DNA of 64,000 nt, taken from NCBI GenBank assembly GCA_964457225.1, contig CAYWEM010000014.1, forward strand, positions 14,449-78,448, given 5' to 3'. Below the pieces are notes generated by a model that searched no databases, was not told where the DNA came from, and saw only the letters and a program-made list of their open reading frames with translations. Source of the DNA: CAYWEM01 sp964457225. GTDB taxonomy: Bacteria; Acidobacteriota; Aminicenantia; UBA2199. The position numbers were made by a program, and so were the translations under genes. Shown in pieces: positions 16,746-25,888 of the stretch (the stretch's first letter is position 1; each line of letters starts with the position of its first letter).

Positions 16746-19700
16746 ATGATTTCCACCGCGAAAAAAACCGGAAAAATCATTCCCGGATTGCTCACTTTGT
16801 TTTTCATTTCATGCGCCCTGCTAGTTTCCTCTCAGATGCTGACTGCTGAAGGCGCCAGGTTGCTGCGCCAGCCGTCAGCCAATGAAAAACACATCGTTTT
16901 CGCCTATGCCGCCGATCTCTGGCTGGCCGACCTGCAGGGCGGAGAAGTCACCAGGCTGACCAGTACGCCGGCCGTCGAATCCGATCCGCACCTGTCTCCT
17001 GACGGCCGCTGGATAGCTTTTACTTCCAACCGATCGGGCCTGAACGCGGTTTACCGCATGGCACTGCCAGGCGGGGAAGCCCAGCGCCTGACCTGGTATC
17101 CTGCTCCGGCCCGGGCCCGCGGCTGGACTCCCGATGGAGCCCATGTTCTTTACTCTTCCAGCCGGGCCACGGCTCCGGTACCCCATGACCGACTCTGGCT
17201 GGTGCCGGCGGACGGCGGCCCTTCGCGATTGCTCAGCAGGCAGTGGGGCACCGATGCTTCCTTTGCACCGGACGGCAAGCGGCTGGTCATCGACCGGGTG
17301 GCCCGCTGGGATGTGGAATGGCGGGCTTACCGCGGCGGCCAGAACACCCCCCTGGTGATCATGGACCTGCGGGACAACAGCGAAATCCTGATTCCCAATG
17401 AACGCAGTACCGATATTCAGCCGGTCTGGCTGGGTGAAAAAATCTATTTCCTGTCAGACCGTGACTGGACCGCCAATATCTGGTCTTTCTGTCCGGCGGC
17501 GGGCGAGTTGAAGCAACTGACTTTTTTCCCCGATACTGATATCAAGTGGCTGAGCGGGGCCGGTTCCGCGCTGGTCTATGAGCGCGACGGTTACCTGCAC
17601 CTGTTCGATCCAGCCTCGCTGCAGTCCAGGAAGCTCAGCTACGAGCCGCGAGGTGATTTTCCCTGGGCTGAAACGGCCTGGGTTGACGTCAGCGACCGGG
17701 TACGCAGTGCTTCGCTTTCTCCCACCGGGAAAAGAGCGCTCATGGAAGCACGCGGTGAAATATTCACCCTGCCCCTGGAACACGGAGATGCCCGCAACCT
17801 GACCGCCAGTTCCGGGGCCGCTGACCGGGCGCCGCTCTGGTCGCCCCAGGGCGGAGAAATCGCCTGGTTTTCCGATGCCGGGCACCGGGAATACCGGCTT
17901 TTCATAGCCGCCCAGGACGGACTCTCGCCGGCCAGGGAACTTTCCCTGGGTGAATCGAAAATGGCCTGGGAACCGCAATGGTCACCGGACGGCAAAAACA
18001 TAGCATTTGTCGATGACAAGGTGCGAATCAGGGTGATCAACCTGGAATCAGGCGGAATTCTGACCGCGGATGTCGGCGGTAATAACCTGGAGCGCGGCGG
18101 CAACGGCCTGGCCTGGTCACCTGATTCGCGTTGGCTGGCCTATGCTAAAACCGGAGCCAATGGTTTCCGCCGCATCCTGGTCTGGTCGCGTGACGACAAC
18201 AAGGCCCGTTTCCTGACCGATGAACTGGCCGATTCATTTGCCCCCGCCTGGGACCGCAACGGACGCCAGCTGTACTTTCTGGCCGGCACCGACCTGGCCC
18301 TGGGTTCCGGATGGGCCAACACAAGTTCAATGCAGGCCGATCCCACCTACGGAGCTTACCTGGTCAACCTGCAGTCTGATGCCCCTTCACCATTCAGCTT
18401 ACGCAGCGATGAGGAGGAGACGGTCCGGAGCCCGGAAAAAAAGAACGAAAAAGGAGCAGACAAGAAGAACGACGGCCAGGATAAAAAAAGCGCTCCTGTG
18501 ACTGTACGCATTGATTTCGAAGGTCTTGAACGCCGCACCCTGGCCCTGCCCATGCCGGTGCGCAATTATCTCTACACCTTGGCCGGACCGGAGGGCACTG
18601 TCTTTATAGCTGAAGCACCGCCGGGGCAGAGAATCGTGGTTCTGCACAAGTTTTCCCTGGAATCTCGCCAGTCCGAGGAATTTCTTAAGGACGCCCGCCA
18701 GGTTTCACTTTCCGCTGATGGCAAAACCATGCTTTTTCGGCAGGGTGAACGCTGGGCCACCACAGGTACCGCGGCTCCGCCCAAGGATGGCGGCAAAACA
18801 CTTAAACTGAAACTGGTCATGAAACTCGATCGCCAGGCCGAATGGCAGCAGATGTTCGTCGAGGCCTGGCGTTACCAGCGTGACTATTTCTACGATCCAG
18901 GACTGCACGGCCGTGACTGGCAGGTGGTCTACGATCGCTACGCGCCTCTGTTACCCCATATCCGGCACCGCGCCGATCTCAATTACGTTCTGGACATGAT
19001 GAACGGCGAGTTGTCAGTCGGCCACAGTTTTGTTTTCGGCGGGGATATGCCCAAGGTGGATGAATCCAGTGTCGGCGTGCTGGGTGTGGATTTCAGCGCT
19101 GAAAAGAATTACTGGAAAATCGAGCGGATTTACACGGCCGAGAGCTGGAACCCGGGATTGTCCGGCCCGCTGGATCAGCCAGGCCTGGCAGTACGTGAAG
19201 GCCAGTACCTGGTTGGAGTCAACGGCCGGGAACTGACTGCGGCGGATGACCCATACAGTTTTTTCGACGGCCGGGCTGATCTGCAGACCGTAATTCACCT
19301 CAATGACAAACCGTCCTTCGCCGGTTCCCGGCGGCTGACCGTCAAGCCCTTGTCAAGCGAACAGGCCCTGCGCCAGCGGGCCTGGGTCGAAGACAACCGC
19401 AGGCTGGTCGACCGGCTTTCCGGTGGCCGCCTGGCTTACGTCTGGGTGCCCAATACCGGCGGCCAGGGAATGACCTCGTTCAACCGGTATTTTTTCGCCC
19501 AGCAGGACCGGGAAGGGGCCGTGATCGATGAACGTTTCAACGGCGGCGGCCTGCTCGACGACTACATGGTCGACCTGATGACCCGCACTTTACGCGCCGG
19601 ACTTACCAACGAGGCGCTCAATGGAAGACCTTTCCGTCTCCCGGCCGGCATTTTGGGGCCCAAGGTACTGCTGATCAACGAGCTGGCGGGTTCAGGCGGT

Positions 19701-20042
19701 GATTTCTTTCCCTGGGTGTTTCGCCAGCAAAAGGTCGGCCCCCTGATCGGAACCCGGACCTGGGGGGGGCTGGTCAGGTCGGCGGTTCATTACGCGCTGG
19801 TCGACGGCGGAGCATTGACCGCTCCGGACAACGCGGTTTTCGACCCGATCAACAACCGGTGGGTGGCTGAAAACGAAGGGGTGCCGCCGGACATCGAAGT
19901 CCGCCTGGATGCCGTTTCCCTGGCCGAAGGCCGGGATATCCAGCTTGAGAAGGCGGTGCAGGAAGCTCTGCGCCTGCTGGAAAAGCAGGGTGTCCTCGAG
20001 GTCAAGGCTCCGCCCTTTCCCCGCCCGGCAAGGAAAGAATGA
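16746..20042 (+). CDS. tricorn-like S41 protease with N-terminal propellers
   Basis: About 1098 aa. A signal peptide (LLTLFFISCALLVSSQMLTA) is followed by two propeller regions of WD40-like PD repeats (LSPDGRWIAFTSNRSG, WSPDGKNIAFVDD, WSPDSRWLAYAK). A low-complexity Lys/Asp/Glu linker lies near residue 575. Then come a tricorn core and PDZ-like region, and a C-terminal S41 domain with VIDERFNGGGLLDD and NELAGSGGDFFPWVF, whose Ser is the likely nucleophile. These proteases trim peptides entering through the propellers. The ATG at 16746 follows AAGGAGA; an upstream TTG in frame is not needed. Confidence 0.88.
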   Translation: MISTAKKTGKIIPGLLTLFFISCALLVSSQMLTAEGARLLRQPSANEKHIVFAYAADLWLADLQGGEVTRLTSTPAVESDPHLSPDGRWIAFTSNRSGLNAVYRMALPGGEAQRLTWYPAPARARGWTPDGAHVLYSSSRATAPVPHDRLWLVPADGGPSRLLSRQWGTDASFAPDGKRLVIDRVARWDVEWRAYRGGQNTPLVIMDLRDNSEILIPNERSTDIQPVWLGEKIYFLSDRDWTANIWSFCPAAGELKQLTFFPDTDIKWLSGAGSALVYERDGYLHLFDPASLQSRKLSYEPRGDFPWAETAWVDVSDRVRSASLSPTGKRALMEARGEIFTLPLEHGDARNLTASSGAADRAPLWSPQGGEIAWFSDAGHREYRLFIAAQDGLSPARELSLGESKMAWEPQWSPDGKNIAFVDDKVRIRVINLESGGILTADVGGNNLERGGNGLAWSPDSRWLAYAKTGANGFRRILVWSRDDNKARFLTDELADSFAPAWDRNGRQLYFLAGTDLALGSGWANTSSMQADPTYGAYLVNLQSDAPSPFSLRSDEEETVRSPEKKNEKGADKKNDGQDKKSAPVTVRIDFEGLERRTLALPMPVRNYLYTLAGPEGTVFIAEAPPGQRIVVLHKFSLESRQSEEFLKDARQVSLSADGKTMLFRQGERWATTGTAAPPKDGGKTLKLKLVMKLDRQAEWQQMFVEAWRYQRDYFYDPGLHGRDWQVVYDRYAPLLPHIRHRADLNYVLDMMNGELSVGHSFVFGGDMPKVDESSVGVLGVDFSAEKNYWKIERIYTAESWNPGLSGPLDQPGLAVREGQYLVGVNGRELTAADDPYSFFDGRADLQTVIHLNDKPSFAGSRRLTVKPLSSEQALRQRAWVEDNRRLVDRLSGGRLAYVWVPNTGGQGMTSFNRYFFAQQDREGAVIDERFNGGGLLDDYMVDLMTRTLRAGLTNEALNGRPFRLPAGILGPKVLLINELAGSGGDFFPWVFRQQKVGPLIGTRTWGGLVRSAVHYALVDGGALTAPDNAVFDPINNRWVAENEGVPPDIEVRLDAVSLAEGRDIQLEKAVQEALRLLEKQGVLEVKAPPFPRPARKE

Positions 20043-20822
20043 TTACTTTTCAGCTGAGTTAAGCCGGCGCTTGACGTAATCAAGGCCGATCCCGTCCAGC
20101 TTCGGCTTGATGGAAGCCACCACCTGTTCAGGGCTCGGCGGTTTAACCACGTTGAACAGGTTACGCCGCCAGTGAACCAGGTATCCGGAAACGCACATCG
20201 GCTGACTGCGCTTGTAAAAGGATGGCTTGAACGGGTCCAGGATTGATTTTTTGCGGTGCCCCAGGGAATTGAAGTCGATTTCGAAACCCAGTTCGATAAG
20301 TTTGGTCCGTCTTTCTTCCCTGCTGTTCATTTCATACAGGATCGAAGAATAGGTGATGCCGAAGGAACGGGCGAAATTCCCGATCAGTTCCAGGAATTCA
20401 GGGTAATTGTCTGCGGTGGCCAGGTTGCGTTTGCCGTCAGGCCTTTGTTCGGAATTGGCCCCGTCGGTGAACTCATCGATGCCGTTCTGCAGGCAGTAGA
20501 GGGTCGCGGCCACGCCCATGGCCGCCCGGCAGGGAATGCACCAGGCCGTTTCATTGCCGAATTCACGGCTGGTGCGGCGGTACGATTTTACGGCCATGTC
20601 GCGGAACAGTTCTTTCATGTCGACTATTTTGAAAACAATTTTATCCCGGCCGTGCAGTTCCTGCAGTCGGGCCACGTTCCTGGAGGCCGCCCGCAGGGCG
20701 AAGTGCAAATAGCCTTTTTCAAAGGTCAGCAGGTGAACACGATCGTATTTTTCGGCCAGCAGGTGGGCCAGGTAAAGGGAATCTATTCCCCCGGAAAACT
20801 GCAGGGCTATTTCCTTGTTCAT
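20043..20822 (-). CDS. PP-loop ATP pyrophosphatase of unknown specificity
   Basis: 259 aa. The N-terminal SGGIDS is the ATP-pyrophosphatase PP-loop, which activates a carbonyl or carboxylate by adenylation in enzymes such as QueC, LarE and TtcA. A CIPC pair near residue 108 and another Cys (PMCVSGYL) in the C-terminal half could bind metal or sulfur. It is not an obvious QueC. It is transcribed alone from its own promoter, and its stop directly abuts that of the tricorn-like gene. Substrate unknown; RNA modification or cofactor sulfuration are possibilities. Confidence 0.75.
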   Translation of the reverse strand: MNKEIALQFSGGIDSLYLAHLLAEKYDRVHLLTFEKGYLHFALRAASRNVARLQELHGRDKIVFKIVDMKELFRDMAVKSYRRTSREFGNETAWCIPCRAAMGVAATLYCLQNGIDEFTDGANSEQRPDGKRNLATADNYPEFLELIGNFARSFGITYSSILYEMNSREERRTKLIELGFEIDFNSLGHRKKSILDPFKPSFYKRSQPMCVSGYLVHWRRNLFNVVKPPSPEQVVASIKPKLDGIGLDYVKRRLNSAEK

Positions 20823-20861
20823 GTTTACTCCTTGGCGGAAAAAAACTTTCAGATCAGCCTT

Positions 20862-20889
20862 ATTATACTACCAGGCGGTTCAGGAGCAA
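20862..20889 (-). promoter_or_regulatory. promoter for the PP-loop gene
   Basis: Minus strand: TTGCTC (20884-20889), a 16-nt spacer and TATAAT (20862-20867). It gives a 5' UTR of about 35 nt ending in AAGGAG before the ATG at 20822. Confidence 0.55.
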
Positions 20890-20917
20890 AGCGATATGGA
20901 ACCTGTTGTCGGCGAAA

Positions 20918-22240
20918 CTACATGCCGGAAACTACTACATCACTGAAGACCAGGCTGGGAAAACGCTGCGCGGAATAGATCCAGGGATCATCGGCCGCTT
21001 CGACCAGGCGGTGCCAGAACTGCAGGTGGTTGTCGGCTATGTTCATTTCCGCCAGGGCCCGGCTCAATTCTCCATTCTCAAACAAGTGGCCGATGATGCC
21101 AATTGAGGCATCGCCGGTGGTGGGATTGGAATTGCCGCCGATGAAACCGGTGATCAGGACGCCGCGACCCAGATCTTTCATGATTTCCTGCAATCCACGC
21201 CTGCCGGGAGGAATTACCAGGTTGCTCGGCCGGCCGGTGGTGGGCTCGCATTCCAGTTTGCGGCTGTAATACCAGTCGATAAAAAAATCTTCCAATACTC
21301 CCTCGCGGATTATGGTTCTTTTTCTGGCTGCAAAACCGTCCCGGTCAAAAAGATGGCTGGCCAGCCCCCTCCTGATCAAGGGGTCATCGATCAGGGTCAG
21401 CCGCTCCGCGGCTATCTGCTTGCCCTTGCGGTCGTGCAGAAATGATTGTTTCTGCTGGATGTTGCGGCCGATCATGGCGTTGAGCATTCCCCCGAAAAAC
21501 CTGGAAACGTTTCTATTCTGGATGATAACCGGCAGGGTCTCGGTTTTCAGTTTCCCGGCGCCCAGCATGGCCAGGGTGTTTTCAGCGGCCTGCCGGCCGA
21601 TTTCTTCCGGAGCGGGCAGGTCCCGGCGGTGCACGGCCACAGCGAAATCGGAGCCGTTGGGTCTCCGGTCTCCCTCGTCCCTGGCGGTCATTTGCGCCCC
21701 GTACACGTAGTAACTACCTTCCTGGTATCCCGAAAAGCCGTTGCTGGTCAGCATGAGCTCTTCCTGGTAGCCGTCCCGGACCTGGGCGGTCACTGATACC
21801 GTCCGGTCTCCGCCTTTCTGCAGACAGCCTTCCTCGATGGCCCGGACAGCCTGGTGACGGTTTTCCGGTGAATAATCCCGGTAAGACGGGTCAAGCATTT
21901 CCAGGTCGATGGCGGCCCTGCCCCGGTAATAATCCGGAGCGGGCAGGCTGCGCGCCGGGTCCTCGCTGAGCAGGCGGGTGGCGGCCGCGGCCTGGCTGAT
22001 GAACTTTTCCAGGGCTTCAGGTCGAAGATCCGATGTACTTTGACTGGAGAAACGGCCCTGGACGTAAAAATCAATGTTGACCTGCCTGGTGGAAGCTTCC
22101 TTGATGGTTTCCGGCTGGCGGTCCCGGTAACTCACTTCGATCGAGCGGTCGGCCGTCAGGTTGACCTTGCCGGCCTCTGCTCCGGCTTTGCCGGCCAGGT
22201 TCAGGATCCGTCCGGCCAGGTCTAGCAGTTCTTTGTTCAT
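20918..22240 (-). CDS. tldE: TldE/PmbA-family protein (partner subunit)
   Basis: 440 aa. It belongs to the TldD/PmbA family but lacks the HExxxH metal motif, as expected for the TldE subunit of the TldD-TldE metalloprotease heterodimer. The C-terminal GFIGGNSNPTTGDASIGIIGHLFENGE is typical of TldE. There is no signal peptide (MNKELLDLAGRILNLAGKAG), unlike its partner. It lies 16 nt after tldD with its own AAGGAG. Confidence 0.87.
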   Translation of the reverse strand: MNKELLDLAGRILNLAGKAGAEAGKVNLTADRSIEVSYRDRQPETIKEASTRQVNIDFYVQGRFSSQSTSDLRPEALEKFISQAAAATRLLSEDPARSLPAPDYYRGRAAIDLEMLDPSYRDYSPENRHQAVRAIEEGCLQKGGDRTVSVTAQVRDGYQEELMLTSNGFSGYQEGSYYVYGAQMTARDEGDRRPNGSDFAVAVHRRDLPAPEEIGRQAAENTLAMLGAGKLKTETLPVIIQNRNVSRFFGGMLNAMIGRNIQQKQSFLHDRKGKQIAAERLTLIDDPLIRRGLASHLFDRDGFAARKRTIIREGVLEDFFIDWYYSRKLECEPTTGRPSNLVIPPGRRGLQEIMKDLGRGVLITGFIGGNSNPTTGDASIGIIGHLFENGELSRALAEMNIADNHLQFWHRLVEAADDPWIYSAQRFPSLVFSDVVVSGM

Positions 22241-22256
22241 GACTGTTCTCCTTGGT

Positions 22257-23789
22257 TCAAGATTTTGTTCCGCCCACGGTCAACGATTTCACCATGCAGG
22301 AAGGCTGACCGAAACCGACAGGGACCGACTGCCCGTTTTTTCCGCAGGAGCCGCCTCCGCCCTCGGATATTTCCAGGTTGTCGGCGACCATGATGATATT
22401 CTGCAGCATTTTAGGACCGTTGCCCATGATGTTGACGTCCTTGATGGGCGCGCCGAGCCGTCCGTTCTCTATCAGCCGGCCCTGGGAAACGAAAAAGGCG
22501 AAATCACCCTCGCCGATTTTGACCTGGCCGTTGCTGACGTCCTCGACGTATATTCCGCTTTTGGCGGCCCGGAGAAGGTCTTCGGGCTTGGCCGGTCCGG
22601 CCAGCATTATCGTGTTGCGCATGCGCGGCATGACGTAATGCTGGTAGCTTTCACGCCGGCCGTTGCCGGTCGGCTCAAGCTTGTAGTGCCGGGCCGATAT
22701 CCGGTCATGCATGTAACTGGTCAGGATTCCTTCGTTTACCAGGATGGTTTTCTGCCCTGGAACACCTTCGTCGTCGAAATTGATTGAACCCGGCCTGCCG
22801 GCGATTGTGCCGTCGTCGATTATGGTTACAAAAGGTTCAGCCACTTTTTTGCCGATCATGGTCGCATAGGTTGAAGTGTTTTTCCGGTTGAAATCAGCCT
22901 CCATGCCGTGGCCGATGGCTTCGTGCAGGAGGATGCCGGTGACTCCCGGGCCCAAAACAACCGGAATTTCCCCGGCCGGCGGCTGAACTGCATCGAACAG
23001 CACCAGGGATTTTTGCACCGCCCGGTCACAGATTTCAGATATGATTTCAGGGCTGTAATAGGAGAAATCGCGGCGGCCGCCCAGGTTGTACGATGCTTGT
23101 TCCCGCTTGCCGTTTTTTTCGCTGATAACCGAAGCATAGAGAAAATTCCTGGGCTGCAGGTCTTCTGCCTTGAGACCTTCAGAACTAACCACCATGATGC
23201 GTTTCTGCTGGTCGTGAAAACCGGCGTTGACCTTGACCACGTGTGTTGAACGGGCAAAGCAATTGTCGTTCACCTGTTGAACCAGGGGCAGTTTTTCTTC
23301 CAGCTTGACTTCACTCAGCAGCCTCTTCAGCGGGTAGTGGTTTTTCACGGCCAGCCGTTTCAGTCCGGCCGCCGGTGAACGGCCGGGACCATCGGCTATG
23401 GTCGCGGCGATGGCCGCGGCATTCAGCATGGCCTTTTCGCTCAACTCCTGGGTGAAGCCGTAACCAACCTGGTCGCCTTTGACCGTGCGGATGCCGACAC
23501 CCAGGGAAACATCACAGAAAGCCCGGTTTACCCGGCCGTCCTCGAGAACGATCCAGTTGCTGATGGTATGCTCGAAGAAAAGATCGGCGAAATCGCCGCC
23601 CTTGGCCAGGGCCTGGGCCAGGGTTTTGCGGCAGAGAGAGTCGCTGATCCCGAATTCCCTTTCGAAATAGCCTTTGTCTTCAGCTCCCAACAGAGTTCCC
23701 CAGGTTCCGGAAACCAGGCGGCTGCCGGCCCCAACCGCCGCCGCTCCGGCGCTCGTTTTCAAAAATAATCGTCTGGTCATTTCTCCCAT
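22257..23789 (-). CDS. tldD: TldD metalloprotease with a Tat signal peptide
   Basis: 510 aa. The zinc motif HEAIGHGMEAD (HExxxH) is intact, as is the family C-terminus (GGGSCGKNGQSVPVGFG). In E. coli the TldD-TldE dimer is cytoplasmic and unfolds and cleaves small peptides. Here the N-terminus reads MTRRLFLKTSAGAAAVGAG, a textbook twin-arginine motif (T-R-R-x-F-L-K), so export is predicted. GGGAGG before the ATG at 23789 supports this start. tldE follows directly. Confidence 0.9.
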   Translation of the reverse strand: MGEMTRRLFLKTSAGAAAVGAGSRLVSGTWGTLLGAEDKGYFEREFGISDSLCRKTLAQALAKGGDFADLFFEHTISNWIVLEDGRVNRAFCDVSLGVGIRTVKGDQVGYGFTQELSEKAMLNAAAIAATIADGPGRSPAAGLKRLAVKNHYPLKRLLSEVKLEEKLPLVQQVNDNCFARSTHVVKVNAGFHDQQKRIMVVSSEGLKAEDLQPRNFLYASVISEKNGKREQASYNLGGRRDFSYYSPEIISEICDRAVQKSLVLFDAVQPPAGEIPVVLGPGVTGILLHEAIGHGMEADFNRKNTSTYATMIGKKVAEPFVTIIDDGTIAGRPGSINFDDEGVPGQKTILVNEGILTSYMHDRISARHYKLEPTGNGRRESYQHYVMPRMRNTIMLAGPAKPEDLLRAAKSGIYVEDVSNGQVKIGEGDFAFFVSQGRLIENGRLGAPIKDVNIMGNGPKMLQNIIMVADNLEISEGGGGSCGKNGQSVPVGFGQPSCMVKSLTVGGTKS

Positions 23790-23864
23790 GCAATCCTCCC
23801 GGAAAAGTTTTATCGATTTTTTTACGCTCTGCTGATATCTTTTTTATTGTCATCTCTTGTTCTG

Positions 23865-23876
23865 TTAAACGTTTAA
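23865..23876. promoter_or_regulatory. 12-bp perfect palindrome upstream of tldD
   Basis: TTAAACGTTTAA is a perfect palindrome 76 nt before the tldD ATG and downstream of tyrA. Its AAACGTTT core resembles operators bound by LacI-type regulators. No regulator gene is adjacent, so the role is inferred. Confidence 0.3.
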
Positions 23877-23937
23877 AAACAAAAAAAGTTTCATTCAGCG
23901 GCGCTTTTTTCAGGGGAATGATTTTTAAATAATTCAG

Positions 23938-24735
23938 TCATTCTTCGTTATTGCTTTCCCCCGCTTTGACGTTGCCGCGCAGGCTGGCCAGGAACTTTTC
24001 CGCTTCATTGCGGTCGCGGGCGGCGATGACGTGTTTCAGGAATTGCAGCCGGCCGCAGATGCGTTCCAGTTGTTCCAGGGAGTACGGGTTGAAAAGGATT
24101 TCTATAAGCAGCTGATCGTCTTCCTGGAGAAGATTGCGGGCCAGTTCGCGATGCCGGGCGAAGGTCGTGCCCGGGACTTCGTCCCCCCTGATGCAGGCCG
24201 TCAAAGAAATGGTGGCGGCGAAGGGCAGAGTCAGCGAATACCCCATCATGCGGTCATGGTCGGCAAAGTTGATTTCCCAGCAGCGCAGGCCCCTGGCTGA
24301 ACAGAAAGAGCGAAAGTACTCAAGTCCCGCCTGGTCCGATTCCCTGATGATGATCAGGTTTTCCCCGGCGAGGCCGCTGAGGTCGGCGAAACGCGGCCCG
24401 AACATGGGATGGATGGAAACGAAGGGCCTGCCGTTCAAGGCATAATAGTCAGCCAGGCCGTTTTTTACCGAGGTGATGTCCACCAGCAGGCAATCCTGGG
24501 GCAAAAATGCTTCCAGCTCCCTGAAAACCGGGATGGTTTCCTGGATGCCGACGGCATTGACCAGCATCTGCGGACAGAAATCGGCGATTGCTTTTATTTC
24601 TTCCAGGACGCGGGTTCCGGCCGGGGCAACGGCATCAGGCCTGATATCGAAAACCGCCACCTGGTGGCCATCCGCCAGCATTTCCCGGGCCAGCCAGGAA
24701 CCCATGCGGCCCAAGCCGACAAGCATTGTTCTCAT
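23938..24735 (-). CDS. tyrA: prephenate dehydrogenase
   Basis: 265 aa from the ATG at 24735 (preceded by GGAGGTGTG); the frame continues upstream inside pheA but without homology. The NAD motif MLVGLGRMGSWLAREML opens the protein. Conserved blocks VDITSVKNGL, SIHPMFGP and HDRMMGYSLTLPF are typical of TyrA. It oxidatively decarboxylates prephenate to 4-hydroxyphenylpyruvate on the way to tyrosine. There is no chorismate mutase or ACT domain. One base separates it from the pheA stop. Confidence 0.92.
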   Translation of the reverse strand: MRTMLVGLGRMGSWLAREMLADGHQVAVFDIRPDAVAPAGTRVLEEIKAIADFCPQMLVNAVGIQETIPVFRELEAFLPQDCLLVDITSVKNGLADYYALNGRPFVSIHPMFGPRFADLSGLAGENLIIIRESDQAGLEYFRSFCSARGLRCWEINFADHDRMMGYSLTLPFAATISLTACIRGDEVPGTTFARHRELARNLLQEDDQLLIEILFNPYSLEQLERICGRLQFLKHVIAARDRNEAEKFLASLRGNVKAGESNNEE

Positions 24736-24736
24736 C

Positions 24737-25795
24737 TCACACCTCCGGGTAGGAACCGAGAAACTTGAATAAATCGACCTTTTCCTGCAGGCGTTCCAGC
24801 ACCGGGGCCGTTTCCCGGTCCGAAACATCACCCTGGAAGTCAAGAAAAAAGAGGTAATTGCCCGGGTCGCTTTTGTGAGGTCTCGATTCAAGCCTGGTAA
24901 GGTTGAGCTCTGCGGCCGCGAAAACCTCCAGCACTTCGAGCAGGGCCCCGGCCCGGTGCGGGGCGGACACTATAATTGAGGTTTTTGTTTTCTTGTTTTC
25001 CAGTTCGAGCGCATTTTTTCCAAGTACCAGGAAACGGGTCCGGTTCAGTTTTTCATCCTCGATGTCGCTGAGCAGGACCTCGAGCCCATAAAGGTCTGCG
25101 CAGAGGCTGCCGGCGATAACTGCGGCGTCACGGCGGCGGCTCTCCATGAGCCAGCGGGCCGCTCCGGCGGTATCGTAGAAGGGCCGGGTTCTGAGGTTGC
25201 GGCGCTCTATGAAACCGCGGCACTGGCCCAGGGCCTGGGGATGGGAATAAACCGTCCTGATCCCGCGCGGCTCGGTTCCGGGCAGGGCCAGCAGTTGGTG
25301 ATGGATCGGGAAATAAAGCTCGGCCCTGATGAAAAGATCGTGTTCCAGCAGGAGATCGTGCACTTCGCCAATCGCTCCCTCGCTGGAGTTTTCCAGGGGG
25401 ACCACGGCCAGGTTCAGGCGGCCCTCGGCCAACCCGGCGAAGACTTCCCGGAATCCGGGCAAAGGTACGGTCACTCCTTCGGGAAAAACCAGGCGGGCGG
25501 CCATTTCGCTGTAGGCTCCATGCTCTCCCTGGAAGCCTATGAAAGTAAATTCTTTCTCCTCCAGCGCCCGGCTCTCGGTGATGATGCTCCTGAAAAGCTC
25601 TTCCAGGTAGTCTTCCCTGAGCAGCGGACCGGCGAAGCCCCTGGCCCGCCGGAGCACTTCCAGTTCGCGTTCCGCATCGACGATTTGCTTTTTTTGTTCC
25701 CGGGCGGCCAGGGCCATTTCCGCCCGTTCTCGCAGCAGTTTCAACAGCTGGATGTCAATCCAGTCGATTTCCTTCCTGATTGCCGGCAGTTCCAT
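24737..25795 (-). CDS. pheA: bifunctional chorismate mutase/prephenate dehydratase
   Basis: 352 aa. Residues 1-85 form an AroQ-type chorismate mutase (IRKEIDWIDIQLLKLLRERA). The prephenate dehydratase domain follows from FTFIGFQGEHGAYSE and contains the catalytic NRTRF block. The C-terminal ACT domain has TRLESRPHKSDPGNYLFFLD, the ESRP motif linked to phenylalanine feedback control. Shine-Dalgarno GGAGG lies 7 nt before the ATG. The gene sits about 150 nt downstream of an aromatic leader peptide (25943-26029), so its transcription or translation is probably attenuated. Confidence 0.95.
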   Translation of the reverse strand: MELPAIRKEIDWIDIQLLKLLRERAEMALAAREQKKQIVDAERELEVLRRARGFAGPLLREDYLEELFRSIITESRALEEKEFTFIGFQGEHGAYSEMAARLVFPEGVTVPLPGFREVFAGLAEGRLNLAVVPLENSSEGAIGEVHDLLLEHDLFIRAELYFPIHHQLLALPGTEPRGIRTVYSHPQALGQCRGFIERRNLRTRPFYDTAGAARWLMESRRRDAAVIAGSLCADLYGLEVLLSDIEDEKLNRTRFLVLGKNALELENKKTKTSIIVSAPHRAGALLEVLEVFAAAELNLTRLESRPHKSDPGNYLFFLDFQGDVSDRETAPVLERLQEKVDLFKFLGSYPEV

Positions 25796-25888
25796 TGTAT
25801 ACCTCCGTGTTTTTGTAGAAAGATTTGGACAAGCAATTTTTTTAAAGTGTCCGGAATAATTACGGGAATAGAAGAATGACCATTTTCT

